The notes: generated by a model not told the origin, from the sequence alone. 64,000 nucleotides of DNA from Shewanella cutis (GCF_022410515.1 NZ_JACSDI010000001.1:434001-498000); one strand, 5' to 3'; shown: positions 30,452 through 39,960, numbered from the stretch's first letter. Made by a program: numbers and translations.

Positions 30452-32115
30452 TAACTCTGCGCTCCATTATCGGTTAGGCGCGGCCCTTGATCACTTAAAT
30501 ACAAATTCAGTCTCACTAAAGTTTGATTACCTGCGATACCATCAGCCTTCAAACCATGTTGGCTTTGAAAGGCTTTAAGATCATTCTCCAACTTAAGATC
30601 AAATTGGCTGACTCGGCGCGAAGGTCGATTCGCCACATGGGCAAGTGCGTTTTCCAACCACTGTAGTTGTCCAGGGCTCGATTTCTGGCTAATTTCCATC
30701 ATAGGCAGATTGGGCGCTTGCCACAGTATTTCAAACGTGCCACTAAAATGTTGATTAAACCAAGCCCTTTCCACCCACAATTGTTGCTCGCCTAACTGCA
30801 TTAGCAATTGGTCACCATCAACAGCAATCACGGTACCATAAAAATCTTGTTGATTCTCATCAACTAAATATACAACTGCAGGATAATTTAGCCGCGTGAG
30901 AGACATCCAATTTCCCTGCTGTTGATAACATGCCAGTCCCTGCTCAAATGCAGACTGACAGGCGGTTAAGCCTTTAAAGGGGACTTTGCCCCACACATTA
31001 AAGAGGCCTGCAAAGGCTGTATCAATTTGTCGACTCTGCTTTATAGCCTCCTGCAGCACGCGCAAGTTCGGATCCGGTGCCACAAGCGTTTGAGCCTGAA
31101 TGCTCTCTGGCACAGTATTCGTTAATGCCGGTTGGCTTTGCTGTACGGAATTATCAGCAATAATAGTTTGTTTAGGTTGAGTCACGTTCTCGTTCGCCAC
31201 AGTGGCAACGACAGCATGATCCGTAAACAACCAGTAAGACACACCAAAAGCGAGAACAAGGGTGGCAGCAATCGCACTCGGCCACAGGAACTTATTCTGC
31301 GAAGGTTCTTCCTCTCCTAATACTTCTGCCGCCGCTTGCCTCACCATATGATGATCGATAGGCACTTTAGATTGCGCATAGCCCGCCATCAGCGCTCGCT
31401 CGCACAACAAGTTGATTAGGCGAGGGATACCACCACTGTATTTATGCAACACCTTAATAGCTTTTCGGGTAAATAATGGTTCAAAACGACCAGCAACCTG
31501 CAAACGGTGCAATACGTAAAGGGCTATTTCGTCTTCATTTAAGGGTAATAAATGATAACGAGCAGTGATCCGCTGGGCTAACTGGCGGAGCTCTTGCCGT
31601 TTAAGTAACAGTTGCAGTTCAGGTTGACCAATCAAAATAACTTGCAGCAGTTTTTTAGTATCGGTCTCAAGATTAGTCAGCAACCTTAATTGCTCTAACA
31701 CTTCAGCGCGTAAATGCTGCGCTTCATCGATTATGAGTACGGTATTGCGGCCCTTCTCATGATTGGCCAGTAAAAAACGGCTCAGATGGTCGGTAAGTTG
31801 CTTAAGCGTTGGATTTTCGCCATAGCTAATCTTCAACTCATCACACAATGTGGCGAGTAACTCCAACTCAGTCAGCGAAGGATTTAAAATAAATGCGGTA
31901 TCGGTATTATCGGGCAATTGCCCAAGCAAACAACGAGATACAGTTGTCTTCCCGGTACCTACCTCCCCCGTTAATAACACAAAGCCACCTGTTTCCCCTA
32001 GTCCATAGGTTAAATGGGCTAAGGCTTCTCTGTGTCTGTCACTCAAGAATAAATAATGAGGATTGGGTGCGATCGAAAAAGGGTTATCACTGAGTCCATA
32101 AAAGGCCTTGTACAT
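30451..32115 (-). CDS. exeA: Type II secretion assembly ATPase ExeA/GspA
   Basis: This 554-residue protein has an N-terminal AAA+ ATPase with Walker A GEVGTGKTT near residue 49 and Walker B LIDEAQHLR near residue 124. A transmembrane helix lies near 275-293. The periplasmic C-terminal region has a peptidoglycan-binding domain near 490-545 (LENDLKAFQSQHGLKADGIAG). With ExeB it remodels or binds murein so that the secretin can be placed in the outer membrane. I start at ATG 32115 (MYKAFYGLSDNPF), the family consensus start. An ATG four codons upstream is possible. Confidence 0.92.
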   Translation of the reverse strand: MYKAFYGLSDNPFSIAPNPHYLFLSDRHREALAHLTYGLGETGGFVLLTGEVGTGKTTVSRCLLGQLPDNTDTAFILNPSLTELELLATLCDELKISYGENPTLKQLTDHLSRFLLANHEKGRNTVLIIDEAQHLRAEVLEQLRLLTNLETDTKKLLQVILIGQPELQLLLKRQELRQLAQRITARYHLLPLNEDEIALYVLHRLQVAGRFEPLFTRKAIKVLHKYSGGIPRLINLLCERALMAGYAQSKVPIDHHMVRQAAAEVLGEEEPSQNKFLWPSAIAATLVLAFGVSYWLFTDHAVVATVANENVTQPKQTIIADNSVQQSQPALTNTVPESIQAQTLVAPDPNLRVLQEAIKQSRQIDTAFAGLFNVWGKVPFKGLTACQSAFEQGLACYQQQGNWMSLTRLNYPAVVYLVDENQQDFYGTVIAVDGDQLLMQLGEQQLWVERAWFNQHFSGTFEILWQAPNLPMMEISQKSSPGQLQWLENALAHVANRPSRRVSQFDLKLENDLKAFQSQHGLKADGIAGNQTLVRLNLYLSDQGPRLTDNGAQS

Positions 32116-32289
32116 ACCACCAATCATCCTAAGCTAAAAATAACGCACCACGTTAAAACGTCCTAAGGATATTGTCAAAGCATCAGCAACATGGATGTGA
32201 CATTCTAATAAATATCTCCACTCCAATTCACCTCGCCATGGCTTCATCATGTTAAGCTACCTTTATGACACACTAGCTAAAATATTCCT

Positions 32290-33540
32290 GTGAAAATTTA
32301 CTTAGTTGGCGGTGCTGTTCGAGACAGCCTGCTTAATCTCCCGATAAAAGATAAAGATTATATGGTTGTTGGTGCCACTCCAGAGCAAATGCAGCAACTA
32401 GGCTATCGACAAGTGGGTAAAGACTTCCCTGTCTTTTTACATCCTAAAACCCAGCAAGAATATGCATTGGCACGAACGGAGCGCAAAGTGGGTTTAGGCT
32501 ATGGTGGCTTTAGCTGTTATGCCAGTCCTGATGTTACCCTAGAGCAGGATTTACTTAGACGGGATTTAACCATTAATGCCATTGCTAAGGATGAAGAAGG
32601 CAATTTATACGATCCCTATCAAGGTATTGCAGATATAAAAGCACGCCAACTGCGACATGTTTCAGCTGCCTTTGCAGAAGATCCGCTAAGGGTCCTGAGA
32701 GTAGCCCGCTTTGCCGCCCGTTTTCATGATTTAGGTTTTGAAATTGCAAACGAAACACTAGCCCTAATGCAGCATATGAGCAAAACCGAAGAGTTAACGG
32801 CGCTTACGCCTGAGCGCGTCTGGCAAGAAGTCGATAAAAGTCTCGGCGGGCCAAATCCAGAAGTCTTTTTCCAAGTGCTGCGTCAATGTGGCGCATTGAA
32901 AATTCTCTTTCCCGAGATTGATGCCCTCTTTGGTGTCCCACAACCCGAAAAATGGCACCCAGAGATAGATACAGGCCTTCATACTCTGATGGTATTGGCT
33001 CAAGCAGCATTACTTACGCAGGAAAAAGTAGTGCGCTTTGCAGCCTTAGTTCACGATCTAGGTAAGGCAGTAAGTCCTAAAGAAGACTTACCCAAGCACC
33101 ATGGACACGGGCAAAAAGGACTACCGCTCATAAAAGCATTGTGCGAGCGGCTTCGTGTTCCTAACGAGTATCGCGATCTCGCCCTATTGGTTAGTGATCA
33201 GCACCAAAACGTTCACCAAGCGTTTGAGTTAAGGGCTGAAACCATTATAAAGATCTTCGATAAAGCCGATTTTTGGCGCAAGCCTGAAAGACTCAATCAA
33301 CTATTGTTGGCTTGTATTGCCGATATGCGAGGTCGAACAGGATTCGAACACCAAACCTATCCACAGAGTGACTACCTTAATGCGTGTTTTTTAGCCGCAA
33401 ATAATGTAAATGTAAAAACCATCATAGAGACAGGATTGCAGGGGGCACAGATAAAACAAGCTCTCTATTCGAAGCGAATTGAAATCGTTGAGCAAATAAA
33501 AGCCAATTGGTCGAGACGACAAACTAAACAAACGCAATAA
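32290..33540 (+). CDS. cca: Multifunctional CCA protein (CCA-adding tRNA nucleotidyltransferase)
   Basis: This enzyme adds or repairs the 3' CCA of tRNAs. The 416-residue product has the class II nucleotidyltransferase motif [20 protein letters not shown] at residues 7-26 and the [10 protein letters not shown] motif near residue 90. A C-terminal HD domain (VHDLGKAVS, with HHGHGQKG after it) is associated with phosphatase and phosphodiesterase activity. The GTG start at 32290 is the only fitting one, because [12 protein letters not shown] is the family N-terminus. The gene is divergent from exeA. Confidence 0.96.
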   Translation: MKIYLVGGAVRDSLLNLPIKDKDYMVVGATPEQMQQLGYRQVGKDFPVFLHPKTQQEYALARTERKVGLGYGGFSCYASPDVTLEQDLLRRDLTINAIAKDEEGNLYDPYQGIADIKARQLRHVSAAFAEDPLRVLRVARFAARFHDLGFEIANETLALMQHMSKTEELTALTPERVWQEVDKSLGGPNPEVFFQVLRQCGALKILFPEIDALFGVPQPEKWHPEIDTGLHTLMVLAQAALLTQEKVVRFAALVHDLGKAVSPKEDLPKHHGHGQKGLPLIKALCERLRVPNEYRDLALLVSDQHQNVHQAFELRAETIIKIFDKADFWRKPERLNQLLLACIADMRGRTGFEHQTYPQSDYLNACFLAANNVNVKTIIETGLQGAQIKQALYSKRIEIVEQIKANWSRRQTKQTQ

Positions 33541-33700
33541 ATTTGTAACTACTTTGTAAAAATATGCGCAATTTCTGGTAAATGCCGCCCTGTTTATCGA
33601 TAAAAAATGGGGATACAGCCTAGAAAAAACACTTTTCAAAAAAATTTATCTGTCTATAGTGGTTAAACCCATTAATATTCGTAGCAAATTAAAATAGCTA

Positions 33701-33709
33701 TGTCATAAT
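33701..33709 (+). promoter_or_regulatory. Possible extended -10 promoter of the lipoprotein gene
   Basis: TGTCATAAT fits an extended -10 (TG-N-hexamer) 65 bp before the lipoprotein ATG. No clear -35 hexamer is placed 17 bp upstream. The surrounding region is strongly A+T-rich, as expected for a highly expressed gene. Confidence 0.35.
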
Positions 33710-33774
33710 TAGGCAGTTTCGATTCCCAAGTGACGAAACATTCAAATCCAACCTATTTTAAGGGATTTTTTACA

Positions 33775-34041
33775 ATGAACAAAAAAGTACTGATGATTGC
33801 TGGTTTAGCAATGACTGCCCTACTAGGTGGTTGTGCAAACACTACTGCTCTGGAAGAAAGCGTTGCAACTCTGGGCAACAAAGTTGATCAATTGTCAGCT
33901 GATGTTAGCTCTCTGAAATCAGAGCAAGGCAAACTGTCTGCAGACGTTAAAGATGCTAAAGCAGCAGCTATGGACGCACAAGCAGAAGCTAAACGCGCTA
34001 ACGACCGTCTAGACAACGTTGCTTCTCGTTACAAGAAGTAA
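33775..34041 (+). CDS. Lpp-like alanine-zipper outer-membrane lipoprotein
   Basis: This is an 88-residue lipoprotein with a type II signal peptide and lipobox ALLGGC (Cys20). An alpha-helical heptad repeat (SVATLGNKVDQLSADVSSL, then AKAAAMDAQAEAKRANDRL) gives a trimeric coiled coil or alanine zipper. It ends in Arg-Tyr-Lys-Lys. This is the architecture of Braun's lipoprotein, whose C-terminal lysine is linked to peptidoglycan. Such a linkage here is inferred from the Lys end. The ATG at 33775 is preceded by AAGGGATTTTTTAC. A strong terminator follows, so it is a single-gene unit. Confidence 0.9.
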   Translation: MNKKVLMIAGLAMTALLGGCANTTALEESVATLGNKVDQLSADVSSLKSEQGKLSADVKDAKAAAMDAQAEAKRANDRLDNVASRYKK

Positions 34042-34080
34042 TGATAAGTGATTAACCTGTAATTATCAGGTTGAGATCAA

Positions 34081-34129
34081 AGGCTTGAGAAAGATGAAAG
34101 CGAATAGCACACCTATCTCAAGCCTTTTT
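34081..34129 (+). terminator. Terminator after the Lpp-like gene
   Basis: AGGCTTGAGA pairs with TCTCAAGCCT in a 10-bp stem with a long loop, followed by seven T residues. Confidence 0.85.
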
Positions 34130-34401
34130 TTATGGCCAATATTTAACTGCTGATAGTGCTCTTCCCTCTTTTTTATCAAGTAAAAAGTATCTGTTTTCTA
34201 CTTCCTCTAATTAGCGCAGTCAATTTAATACTTCCCTAGCTTTCTCGTCTTAGTTAAACCTCATAGCAGGTAAACTCCTCATCAGTTTTACTTTTGATAC
34301 CACCCGTAAAATCAACCGTTGTGTTTTCTATTACTTCTGCTGATTTCTCTAAAAAGGTAAATTTTTATCAGACCATTTGCCTAGGGCGAGTTAAAACATA
34401 A
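34130..34401. other. Gene-free region downstream of the Lpp-like gene
   Basis: A+T-rich, no reading frame of note and no clear hairpin. It separates the lipoprotein terminator from the convergent rlmA end. I see no terminator for rlmA here. Confidence 0.35.
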
Positions 34402-35229
34402 TTATAACTTTTGCGCGAGGACTAAAGTAAAATCGATTTCTAGCTTATCGAATGCTTGGCTCCGAATAAGGTGTTTTACTTTATCCGATGCGCGCCATGC
34501 GTAGGGGGTCATATCGAGCAATACTAACGCTTGCTCACCCGTCACTGACAAATTGAATTGTAATCGCTGCTGTTCTTTCACTGTTAACCCTGAAGGCAGG
34601 TTTACTTGGACGGATTTTTCAGCGAGTTCGGGATAAATGAGGGCTTTAATTTGCCACAGATGTCGAGCGCCGGGGATCACCTGCAACATAACCCCCTGCT
34701 CTTTAAGTACTCGGACACATTCTTTGCCTTTCAACGGTCGATCTACCACCGTGATAAAATCGACACAATTATCCGCAAAAGGTAACACTTTCGATGTGCT
34801 TAAACAGAGCACTGCAGGCGTTTGCGCTTTAGCGGCAGCAAAAATGGTATTTTCCGCGTCTGCAACACCAGTGTACTGGACATCTATTCCATTGGTCAGT
34901 TTAGACAGCGTCGAAGATAACGCGCGTAAATAGAAACCTTCAGCACACTCGTAATCCAACAGGCAATCATTCGGCTGTAAATATGCCGCGATCATCTCGC
35001 CCATTTTGTCGATCAAGGGCGTAAAAACTCCCGACTCAAGCAAGAAATGTTTAGCTCTTACCTGTTGACGACTATCCCCAGTTGGCTTTTGACGGGCGGG
35101 CTTTGTGAATACCCAATATCCTGCTGCATTCTTATCAAAATGGTGCTTGTTAGCACAATAAAAACCTTGGGATGCCTGATGTTGCATCAGCGCCAAACCA
35201 CAGGTCGGGCATTGAAATAGAAGGCTCAT
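34402..35229 (-). CDS. rlmA: 23S rRNA (guanine-745-N1)-methyltransferase
   Basis: RlmA methylates G745 of 23S rRNA in gammaproteobacteria. The 275-residue product has the N-terminal zinc knuckle (CPTCGLAL, YCANKHHFD), with ligand residues Cys7, Cys10, Cys24 and His28, and a Rossmann methyltransferase domain. VIPGARHLWQIKALIYPE near residue 180 is typical of RlmA. The SAM-binding motif I reads LLDYECAEGFYL instead of the usual D-x-G-C-G-E-G-Y-Y, so activity is open to question. I use the ATG at 35229 because GGAG lies six bases upstream. An ATG six codons earlier (35247) is possible. Confidence 0.85.
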   Translation of the reverse strand: MSLLFQCPTCGLALMQHQASQGFYCANKHHFDKNAAGYWVFTKPARQKPTGDSRQQVRAKHFLLESGVFTPLIDKMGEMIAAYLQPNDCLLDYECAEGFYLRALSSTLSKLTNGIDVQYTGVADAENTIFAAAKAQTPAVLCLSTSKVLPFADNCVDFITVVDRPLKGKECVRVLKEQGVMLQVIPGARHLWQIKALIYPELAEKSVQVNLPSGLTVKEQQRLQFNLSVTGEQALVLLDMTPYAWRASDKVKHLIRSQAFDKLEIDFTLVLAQKL

Positions 35230-35267
35230 AAACAACTCCGGAAACAAAAACTCATGCCTAAAAACAC

Positions 35268-35295
35268 AAAAATCGGGCGCTAGACCCGATTTTTT
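35268..35295 (-). terminator. Terminator after uppP
   Basis: AAAAATCGGG and CCCGATTTTT form a perfect 10-bp stem with a seven-base loop. On the minus strand it ends in T residues between uppP and rlmA. Confidence 0.85.
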
Positions 35296-35313
35296 GGCAA
35301 AAGAGCCTGTGCA

Positions 35314-36114
35314 TTATAAGAAGATAAATCCACACAACACGGCACCAAGGGCCAGACGATAAATCACGAAAGGCGTCATACCCATGCGGCTAATAATTTT
35401 CAAGAAATAATGGATACATAGATAAGCGGCAACAAAGGAAATCACAGTTCCGAGGGTCAGCGCTTGATAATCAATGGGAAGCGGGCTCTCAGCCAAATCT
35501 TTACCAACTAAAATTGCCGCACCTAAACTCACAGGCACAGACATCAAAAAGGAAAAACGCGCCGCCGCATCACGACTAAGGCCTAACATAAGCGCAGCAG
35601 TCATCGTCGCGCCTGAGCGTGAAGTGCCAGGAATTAGCGCCAGCGCCTGAGCAAAACCAATTAATAACGCCTTACGCCAACCTGTTTGATAAATGGTTAA
35701 ATCGTGACGTGACATTTTATCCGCCCACCAAAGCAACAAACCAAACACCACAGTGGTAACGGCTATCACACCAGTATTACGCAAATGAGTGGCGATAAAG
35801 TCTTTCGCCATAAAGCCAAAAAAGACCGCAGGTAAAGTAGCAAGAATGATCCACCACGCTAGCTTACTATCGTCGGAATGCTGACCTTTCACTATGCTGG
35901 CAATCCACGCCTTAAACATAGCCCAGAGCTCATGTCTAAAATAAATCACCACGGCGAATAACGAGCCCGTATTCACCGCTACGTCGAAGGATAACCCCTG
36001 ATCTTCCCAACCTAAAAGCTGCGCAGGTAAGATAAGGTGAGCCGAGCTGGAAATAGGAAGAAATTCTGTTAACCCTTGAATTAGCGCTAAAATAATTACC
36101 TGAAACGTATCCAT
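35314..36114 (-). CDS. uppP: Undecaprenyl-diphosphatase (BacA family)
   Basis: This integral membrane enzyme dephosphorylates undecaprenyl pyrophosphate, recycling the lipid carrier for peptidoglycan and O-antigen. It gives bacitracin resistance when overexpressed. The 266-residue product has the two signature loops, [16 protein letters not shown] near residue 14 and [10 protein letters not shown] near residue 165, and about eight hydrophobic helices. I start at ATG 36114 ([18 protein letters not shown]). An ATG six codons upstream is also in frame. The folK stop is at 36133, just upstream on the same strand. Confidence 0.95.
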   Translation of the reverse strand: MDTFQVIILALIQGLTEFLPISSSAHLILPAQLLGWEDQGLSFDVAVNTGSLFAVVIYFRHELWAMFKAWIASIVKGQHSDDSKLAWWIILATLPAVFFGFMAKDFIATHLRNTGVIAVTTVVFGLLLWWADKMSRHDLTIYQTGWRKALLIGFAQALALIPGTSRSGATMTAALMLGLSRDAAARFSFLMSVPVSLGAAILVGKDLAESPLPIDYQALTLGTVISFVAAYLCIHYFLKIISRMGMTPFVIYRLALGAVLCGFIFL

Positions 36115-36132
36115 GACAATCCTATCAATCAA

Positions 36133-36636
36133 TTAAAAAGTCAGCCCATAAGGCCACTCAAAGGTCACAGGCCAAAGCTTTTGTGACGTTTTATCATATT
36201 CATCCCACATCGCGGCATAGGTTTTCTGCTGCAATGGGTGAATCAAATCCGGCGCAATTTCAGATAAAGGCCACAACACAAAAGCATTACTGACGATTTC
36301 GGCTCGTGGCAGTATCACAGGGGTTTGACAAACAACATCATCGTAAAGCAGTAGATCAATATCTAGCGTTCTTGGACTGAACTTTTTAGCCCCCATCAGC
36401 CGGCCGTGATTTTGCTCGATTTGCTTAAACTGCGCAACTACCTCGGCAATATTCAGCTCGGTTTGGGCACAGACCACCATATTTAAAAAATTGGTGCCGT
36501 TAAATCCGACCGCTTCACTCTCATACATAGAGGAAAGTTGCAGAGGACCTAAGTATGTGCGTAAAGATTGTAAACCCGCCTTGAGGTAGTGAGTGGGTTC
36601 TATATTACTGCCTAAACTAATGTATATACGTGCCAT
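36133..36636 (-). CDS. folK: 2-amino-4-hydroxy-6-hydroxymethyldihydropteridine pyrophosphokinase
   Basis: FolK transfers pyrophosphate from ATP to 6-hydroxymethyl-dihydropterin in folate synthesis. The 167-residue product has YISLGSNIEP at the N-terminus, FLNMVV near residue 53, and the signature RTLDIDLLLYDD near residue 90. I use the ATG at 36636 (MARIYISLGSN) since the family starts there. The upstream ATG at 36660 would add eight unusual residues. folB lies 42 bp upstream and uppP follows, giving a folB-folK-uppP order on the minus strand. Confidence 0.94.
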   Translation of the reverse strand: MARIYISLGSNIEPTHYLKAGLQSLRTYLGPLQLSSMYESEAVGFNGTNFLNMVVCAQTELNIAEVVAQFKQIEQNHGRLMGAKKFSPRTLDIDLLLYDDVVCQTPVILPRAEIVSNAFVLWPLSEIAPDLIHPLQQKTYAAMWDEYDKTSQKLWPVTFEWPYGLTF

Positions 36637-36678
36637 GCAAATGTCCGAACCATCTTTCAACTAAATCTAAAGCTTCAA

Positions 36679-37029
36679 TTAACGTGAGCGCTCAATCTCA
36701 ACCCCAACAGATGAGGCAGAAGGTACTGCACCGGGCTTCATCACCACCACTTTTACCCAGCTCACCCTAAACTCACTCAATAAACACTCAGCAACCCGTT
36801 CTGCAACTGTCTCAATTAACTCAATCGGCTTTTCAGTGACAAGCTTCGTCAAGCGATTGGACACCGTCTCATAGCAAAGGGCATATTGATAGTTATCGGT
36901 CGCGGCAGCAGGCCGATTATCCCAAGCCATATCAAGATCTAAAAACAGGCTTTGGTGGATGTTCTTTTCCCATTCGTAGACGCCAATCACAGTATCAATA
37001 CGTAATTGTCGAATAAGCACTTTATCCAT
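36679..37029 (-). CDS. folB: Dihydroneopterin aldolase
   Basis: FolB cleaves dihydroneopterin to 6-hydroxymethyl-dihydropterin and glycolaldehyde, the step before FolK. The 116-residue product begins MDKVLIRQLRIDTVIGVYEWEK, the family start. It has LIETVAERVAECLLSEF near residue 75 and the VVVMKPGAVPSASSVGVEIER end. Length is normal. It is the first gene of the folB-folK-uppP run and is divergent from plsY across about 260 bp. Confidence 0.95.
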   Translation of the reverse strand: MDKVLIRQLRIDTVIGVYEWEKNIHQSLFLDLDMAWDNRPAAATDNYQYALCYETVSNRLTKLVTEKPIELIETVAERVAECLLSEFRVSWVKVVVMKPGAVPSASSVGVEIERSR

Positions 37030-37290
37030 ACTAATTCCTACTCACTCATGCCAATGAGGTCTGATAAGCTAAACACAATAGAGTCTGTATAATCCGCCGC
37101 TCTATAGAATAACTAATTTACTTTCTACTCGGACCAATCCGAAGTAGGATAACGCCCAAATGGATTTATTCATTCAGAAACTGTCGCAACCTGATAAGTT
37201 GCGTTATCACCACCGCTTATGACTGAATGCTTGCCAAGAGGCTGTTAAATTGTGGCGCGATAATACCTTAAGACGTGTAAGGAAACCAAT

Positions 37291-37902
37291 GTGAGTCAAT
37301 TATCACTGACACTTTTGATGATTGTGGCCGCTTATTTAGCCGGTTCTGTCTCAAGTGCTGTGCTAGTGTGTAGGATGAGAGGCCTGCCCGATCCAAGATC
37401 TCAAGGCTCTGGTAACCCAGGGGCAACAAATGTGCTGCGCATTGGCGGCGCAAGCTCGGCTGCCATGGTGTTGTTTTTCGATATGCTCAAAGGCGCCCTG
37501 CCAACTTATCTTGCCTATCTGATGGGTATCGACGCCATCTCTTTAGGCTTGATTGCAATAGCCGCTTGTCTTGGCCATATTTATCCTGTCTTTTTTGGTT
37601 TTAAAGGTGGCAAAGGCGTTGCAACAGCGTTTGGAGCGATGGCGCCTATTGGAGATGACTTAGCAATTTGTTTAATGGCATCTTGGGTTGTATTAGTCTT
37701 GATTAGCCGCTACTCCTCACTTGCAGCCATTATTACCGCACTGCTTGCACCACTTTATACTTGGTGGCTAGACGATAGATTTACCATTCCAGTCGCGATG
37801 CTTTCGACACTAATTATCATTCGCCATAAAGATAATATTAAGCGACTTCTCAAAGGGGAAGAATCTAAGGTGTCTCGTAAAAAGCGCCCTAAAATCCCCT
37901 AA
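37291..37902 (+). CDS. plsY: Acyl-phosphate glycerol-3-phosphate acyltransferase
   Basis: PlsY is an integral membrane enzyme that acylates glycerol-3-phosphate from acyl-phosphate, the first step of phospholipid synthesis in the PlsX/PlsY route. The 203-residue product has the three family motifs: [14 protein letters not shown] near residue 41, [17 protein letters not shown] near residue 97, and a late charged loop ([16 protein letters not shown]). The GTG at 37291 is preceded by AAGGAAACCAAT. The C-terminus is basic. A bidirectional terminator separates it from tsaD. Confidence 0.95.
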   Translation: MSQLSLTLLMIVAAYLAGSVSSAVLVCRMRGLPDPRSQGSGNPGATNVLRIGGASSAAMVLFFDMLKGALPTYLAYLMGIDAISLGLIAIAACLGHIYPVFFGFKGGKGVATAFGAMAPIGDDLAICLMASWVVLVLISRYSSLAAIITALLAPLYTWWLDDRFTIPVAMLSTLIIIRHKDNIKRLLKGEESKVSRKKRPKIP

Positions 37903-37931
37903 GCCACGATTAACCTTTACAGGATATAAAT

Positions 37932-37958
37932 AAAAACAGCGCTTAATGCGCTGTTTTT
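37932..37958. terminator. Bidirectional terminator between plsY and tsaD
   Basis: AAAAACAGCGC and GCGCTGTTTTT form a perfect 11-bp stem with a TTAAT loop. It serves both convergent genes. Confidence 0.92.
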
Positions 37959-37980
37959 ATTCGGATTAAGCTACCAAAAA

Positions 37981-38997
37981 TCAAGCCAATGGCGGCAAAG
38001 TATCAAGCGGCCATCTTGGTTGGCCTTTTACCGCTAAGTCTTCCTGTTGTCCCGCTTTTAAGCGTTGTAATCCAGCAAAGGCGATCATGGCGCCATTATC
38101 TGTGCAAAACTCGCCGCGGGGATAATAAACGCGGCCACCAATGGAGCTCATCATCTCTGCCAGCGTTTCCCGTAAGCGGGTATTGGCACTCACACCACCG
38201 GCAATCACTAAACGGTTATAACCCGTCTGTTTTAAGGCACGGCGACATTTAATCGCTAAAGTATCAACAACCGCTTCTTCAAAAGCTCTGGCGATATTGG
38301 CACGGGTTTGCTCATCATCAGGTTCAGCTGCAATGGTATTAGCGGTGAAAGTTTTAAGGCCTGAAAAGCTGAAATCAAGCCCAGGTCTGTCGGTCATTGG
38401 ACGCGGAAATTGATAACCTGCAGGTTCACCTTTTGCGGCAAGTTTAGCTAAACGTGGACCACCTGGATAATCAAGCCCCATTAACTTGGCCGTTTTATCA
38501 AAGGCTTCACCAGCAGCATCATCAACTGATTCACCCAAGACTTCATAAAGCCCGATACCATCGACTTTGACCAACATGGAATGACCGCCTGACACCAACA
38601 GTGCAACAAAAGGAAACTCCGGCGCATCCTCTTCCAGCATAGGCGCAAGCAAATGCCCTTCCATATGGTGCACACCAATGGCAGGTTTGTTCCATGCAAA
38701 GGCAAGCGAGCGACCAACACAAGCGCCCACTAATAAAGCCCCAATTAACCCAGGGCCTTTGGTGTAAGCGATACCGTCGATGTCTGCAATGTCAGTATTG
38801 GCGTTTTTCAACGCTTGGCGGATCAAGGGGATAATTTTGCGCACATGGTCGCGGGAGGCAAGTTCAGGCACCACACCACCATAATCTGCATGCAACTTAA
38901 CCTGACTATATAAAGCATGGGAAAGCAAACCCTGCTTATCGTCATAAACGGCAATACCTGTCTCATCACAGGATGTCTCAATACCTAGAACCCGCAT
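37981..38997 (-). CDS. tsaD: tRNA N6-adenosine threonylcarbamoyltransferase
   Basis: TsaD, with TsaB and TsaE, transfers the threonylcarbamoyl group to A37 of ANN-decoding tRNAs (t6A). The 338-residue product begins [19 protein letters not shown]. It has the metal-binding HHMEGH (His111, His115), the ATP-binding SGGHSML, and [11 protein letters not shown] near residue 270. Length is standard. It is divergent from rpsU, the classical arrangement in gammaproteobacteria. The tRNA at 44243, with an A after its CAT anticodon, is a likely t6A substrate. Confidence 0.97.
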   Translation of the reverse strand: MRVLGIETSCDETGIAVYDDKQGLLSHALYSQVKLHADYGGVVPELASRDHVRKIIPLIRQALKNANTDIADIDGIAYTKGPGLIGALLVGACVGRSLAFAWNKPAIGVHHMEGHLLAPMLEEDAPEFPFVALLVSGGHSMLVKVDGIGLYEVLGESVDDAAGEAFDKTAKLMGLDYPGGPRLAKLAAKGEPAGYQFPRPMTDRPGLDFSFSGLKTFTANTIAAEPDDEQTRANIARAFEEAVVDTLAIKCRRALKQTGYNRLVIAGGVSANTRLRETLAEMMSSIGGRVYYPRGEFCTDNGAMIAFAGLQRLKAGQQEDLAVKGQPRWPLDTLPPLA

Positions 38998-39110
38998 GGT
39001 GCCTCAAATCAAAATCTTCAAAGGGCGCTAATTCTACCTGTATGATGGCAATTACTCCAGCCGACAATCACCCTATACCACTATCCAACCCCATCACAAA
39101 TGATTAGGGC

Positions 39111-39138
39111 TTTACAAGCCTAGCTGTCTCGGTATAAA
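39111..39138 (+). promoter_or_regulatory. Probable sigma-70 promoter of the rpsU operon
   Basis: TTTACA (39111-39116) and TATAAA (39133-39138) are separated by 16 bp, about 75 bp before rpsU. It is a good match to the sigma-70 consensus. I see no obvious LexA box nearby. Confidence 0.55.
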
Positions 39139-39211
39139 ATTCCGCACCATTTTAAATACACTTGGTTCGAGCAATTGAACCACACAACCTACACCTAAGG
39201 GGTGATGGCGT

Positions 39212-39427
39212 ATGCCAATTATTAAAGTACGTGAAAACGAACCATTCGACGTAGCTCTGCGTCGTTTCAAGCGCTCTTGTGAAAAAGCTGGTATTTTAGC
39301 CGACGTGCGTGCTCGTGAATTCTACGAGAAGCCAACTACTGCACGTAAGCGCGCAAAAGCAGCTGCAGTTAAACGTTTAGCTAAAAAGCTTTCTCGCGAA
39401 AACGCACGTCGCGTACGTTTATACTAA
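39212..39427 (+). CDS. rpsU: 30S ribosomal protein S21
   Basis: S21 is a 71-residue basic protein of the small subunit needed for efficient initiation. It begins [21 protein letters not shown] and ends in the basic [10 protein letters not shown], the family pattern. AAGGGGTG upstream is a strong ribosome site. It heads the rpsU-yqeY-dnaG-rpoD cluster and the next start is only 6 bp after its stop. Confidence 0.98.
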   Translation: MPIIKVRENEPFDVALRRFKRSCEKAGILADVRAREFYEKPTTARKRAKAAAVKRLAKKLSRENARRVRLY

Positions 39428-39433
39428 TCTGTT

Positions 39434-39877
39434 ATGAGCCTAATTGATCAGCTAAAAGACCATATGAAACAGGCCATGATCGCCAAAGAGAAGGCGAGAT
39501 TGAGCACTATTCGTATGGCACTTGCAGCCATCAAACAGATTGAAGTGGATACCCGCGAAAGTCTGAACGATGAGCAGGTTATAGCTGTCTTAACCAAAAT
39601 GGTAAAACAACGCCGCGATTCAATTGCTCAATATGAAGCAGCGGGTCGCAGCGAATTGGCTGCAGCAGAAGCAGAAGAGATTCAAGTAATTGAAACTTTC
39701 CTGCCTACCCCCCTCTCTGAGGCGGAGATCGCTGCATTCATTGATGCCGCTATTGTTGAAATAGGTGCATCCTCCATGGCGGATATGGGCAAAGTAATGG
39801 GAGCATTGAAACCTAAAGTTCAAGGACGTGCAGACATGGGCGCTATTGGCGCTATGATCCGTGCAAAATTGCAATAA
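39434..39877 (+). CDS. yqeY: GatB/YqeY domain protein
   Basis: This is a 147-residue cytoplasmic protein of the YqeY family, related to the tail domain of the GatB amidotransferase subunit that contacts tRNA. Typical stretches are MKQAMIAKEKARLSTIRMAL near residue 10, VKQRRDSIAQYEAAGR near residue 57, and MGKVMGALKPKVQGRADM near residue 119. The exact role is not established. It is 6 bp after rpsU, and its position between rpsU and dnaG is common in this group of bacteria though absent in E. coli. Confidence 0.9.
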   Translation: MSLIDQLKDHMKQAMIAKEKARLSTIRMALAAIKQIEVDTRESLNDEQVIAVLTKMVKQRRDSIAQYEAAGRSELAAAEAEEIQVIETFLPTPLSEAEIAAFIDAAIVEIGASSMADMGKVMGALKPKVQGRADMGAIGAMIRAKLQ

Positions 39878-39895
39878 TTAGCGCTTCAATGTATG

Positions 39896-39928
39896 AACAA
39901 GCCGTGCCTATGCGCGGCTTGTTTGTTT
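39896..39928 (+). terminator. Hairpin between yqeY and dnaG (probable attenuator)
   Basis: AACAAGCC (39896-39903) pairs with GGCTTGTT (39916-39923), extended by three more pairs, and is followed by TGTTTAA. The T tract is weak, so partial termination is likely. Its place just before dnaG matches the known E. coli terminator that lowers primase output. Confidence 0.6.
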
Positions 39929-39960
39929 AAATTCGCGCAAGGCGAGATTTTAAGCACTCA

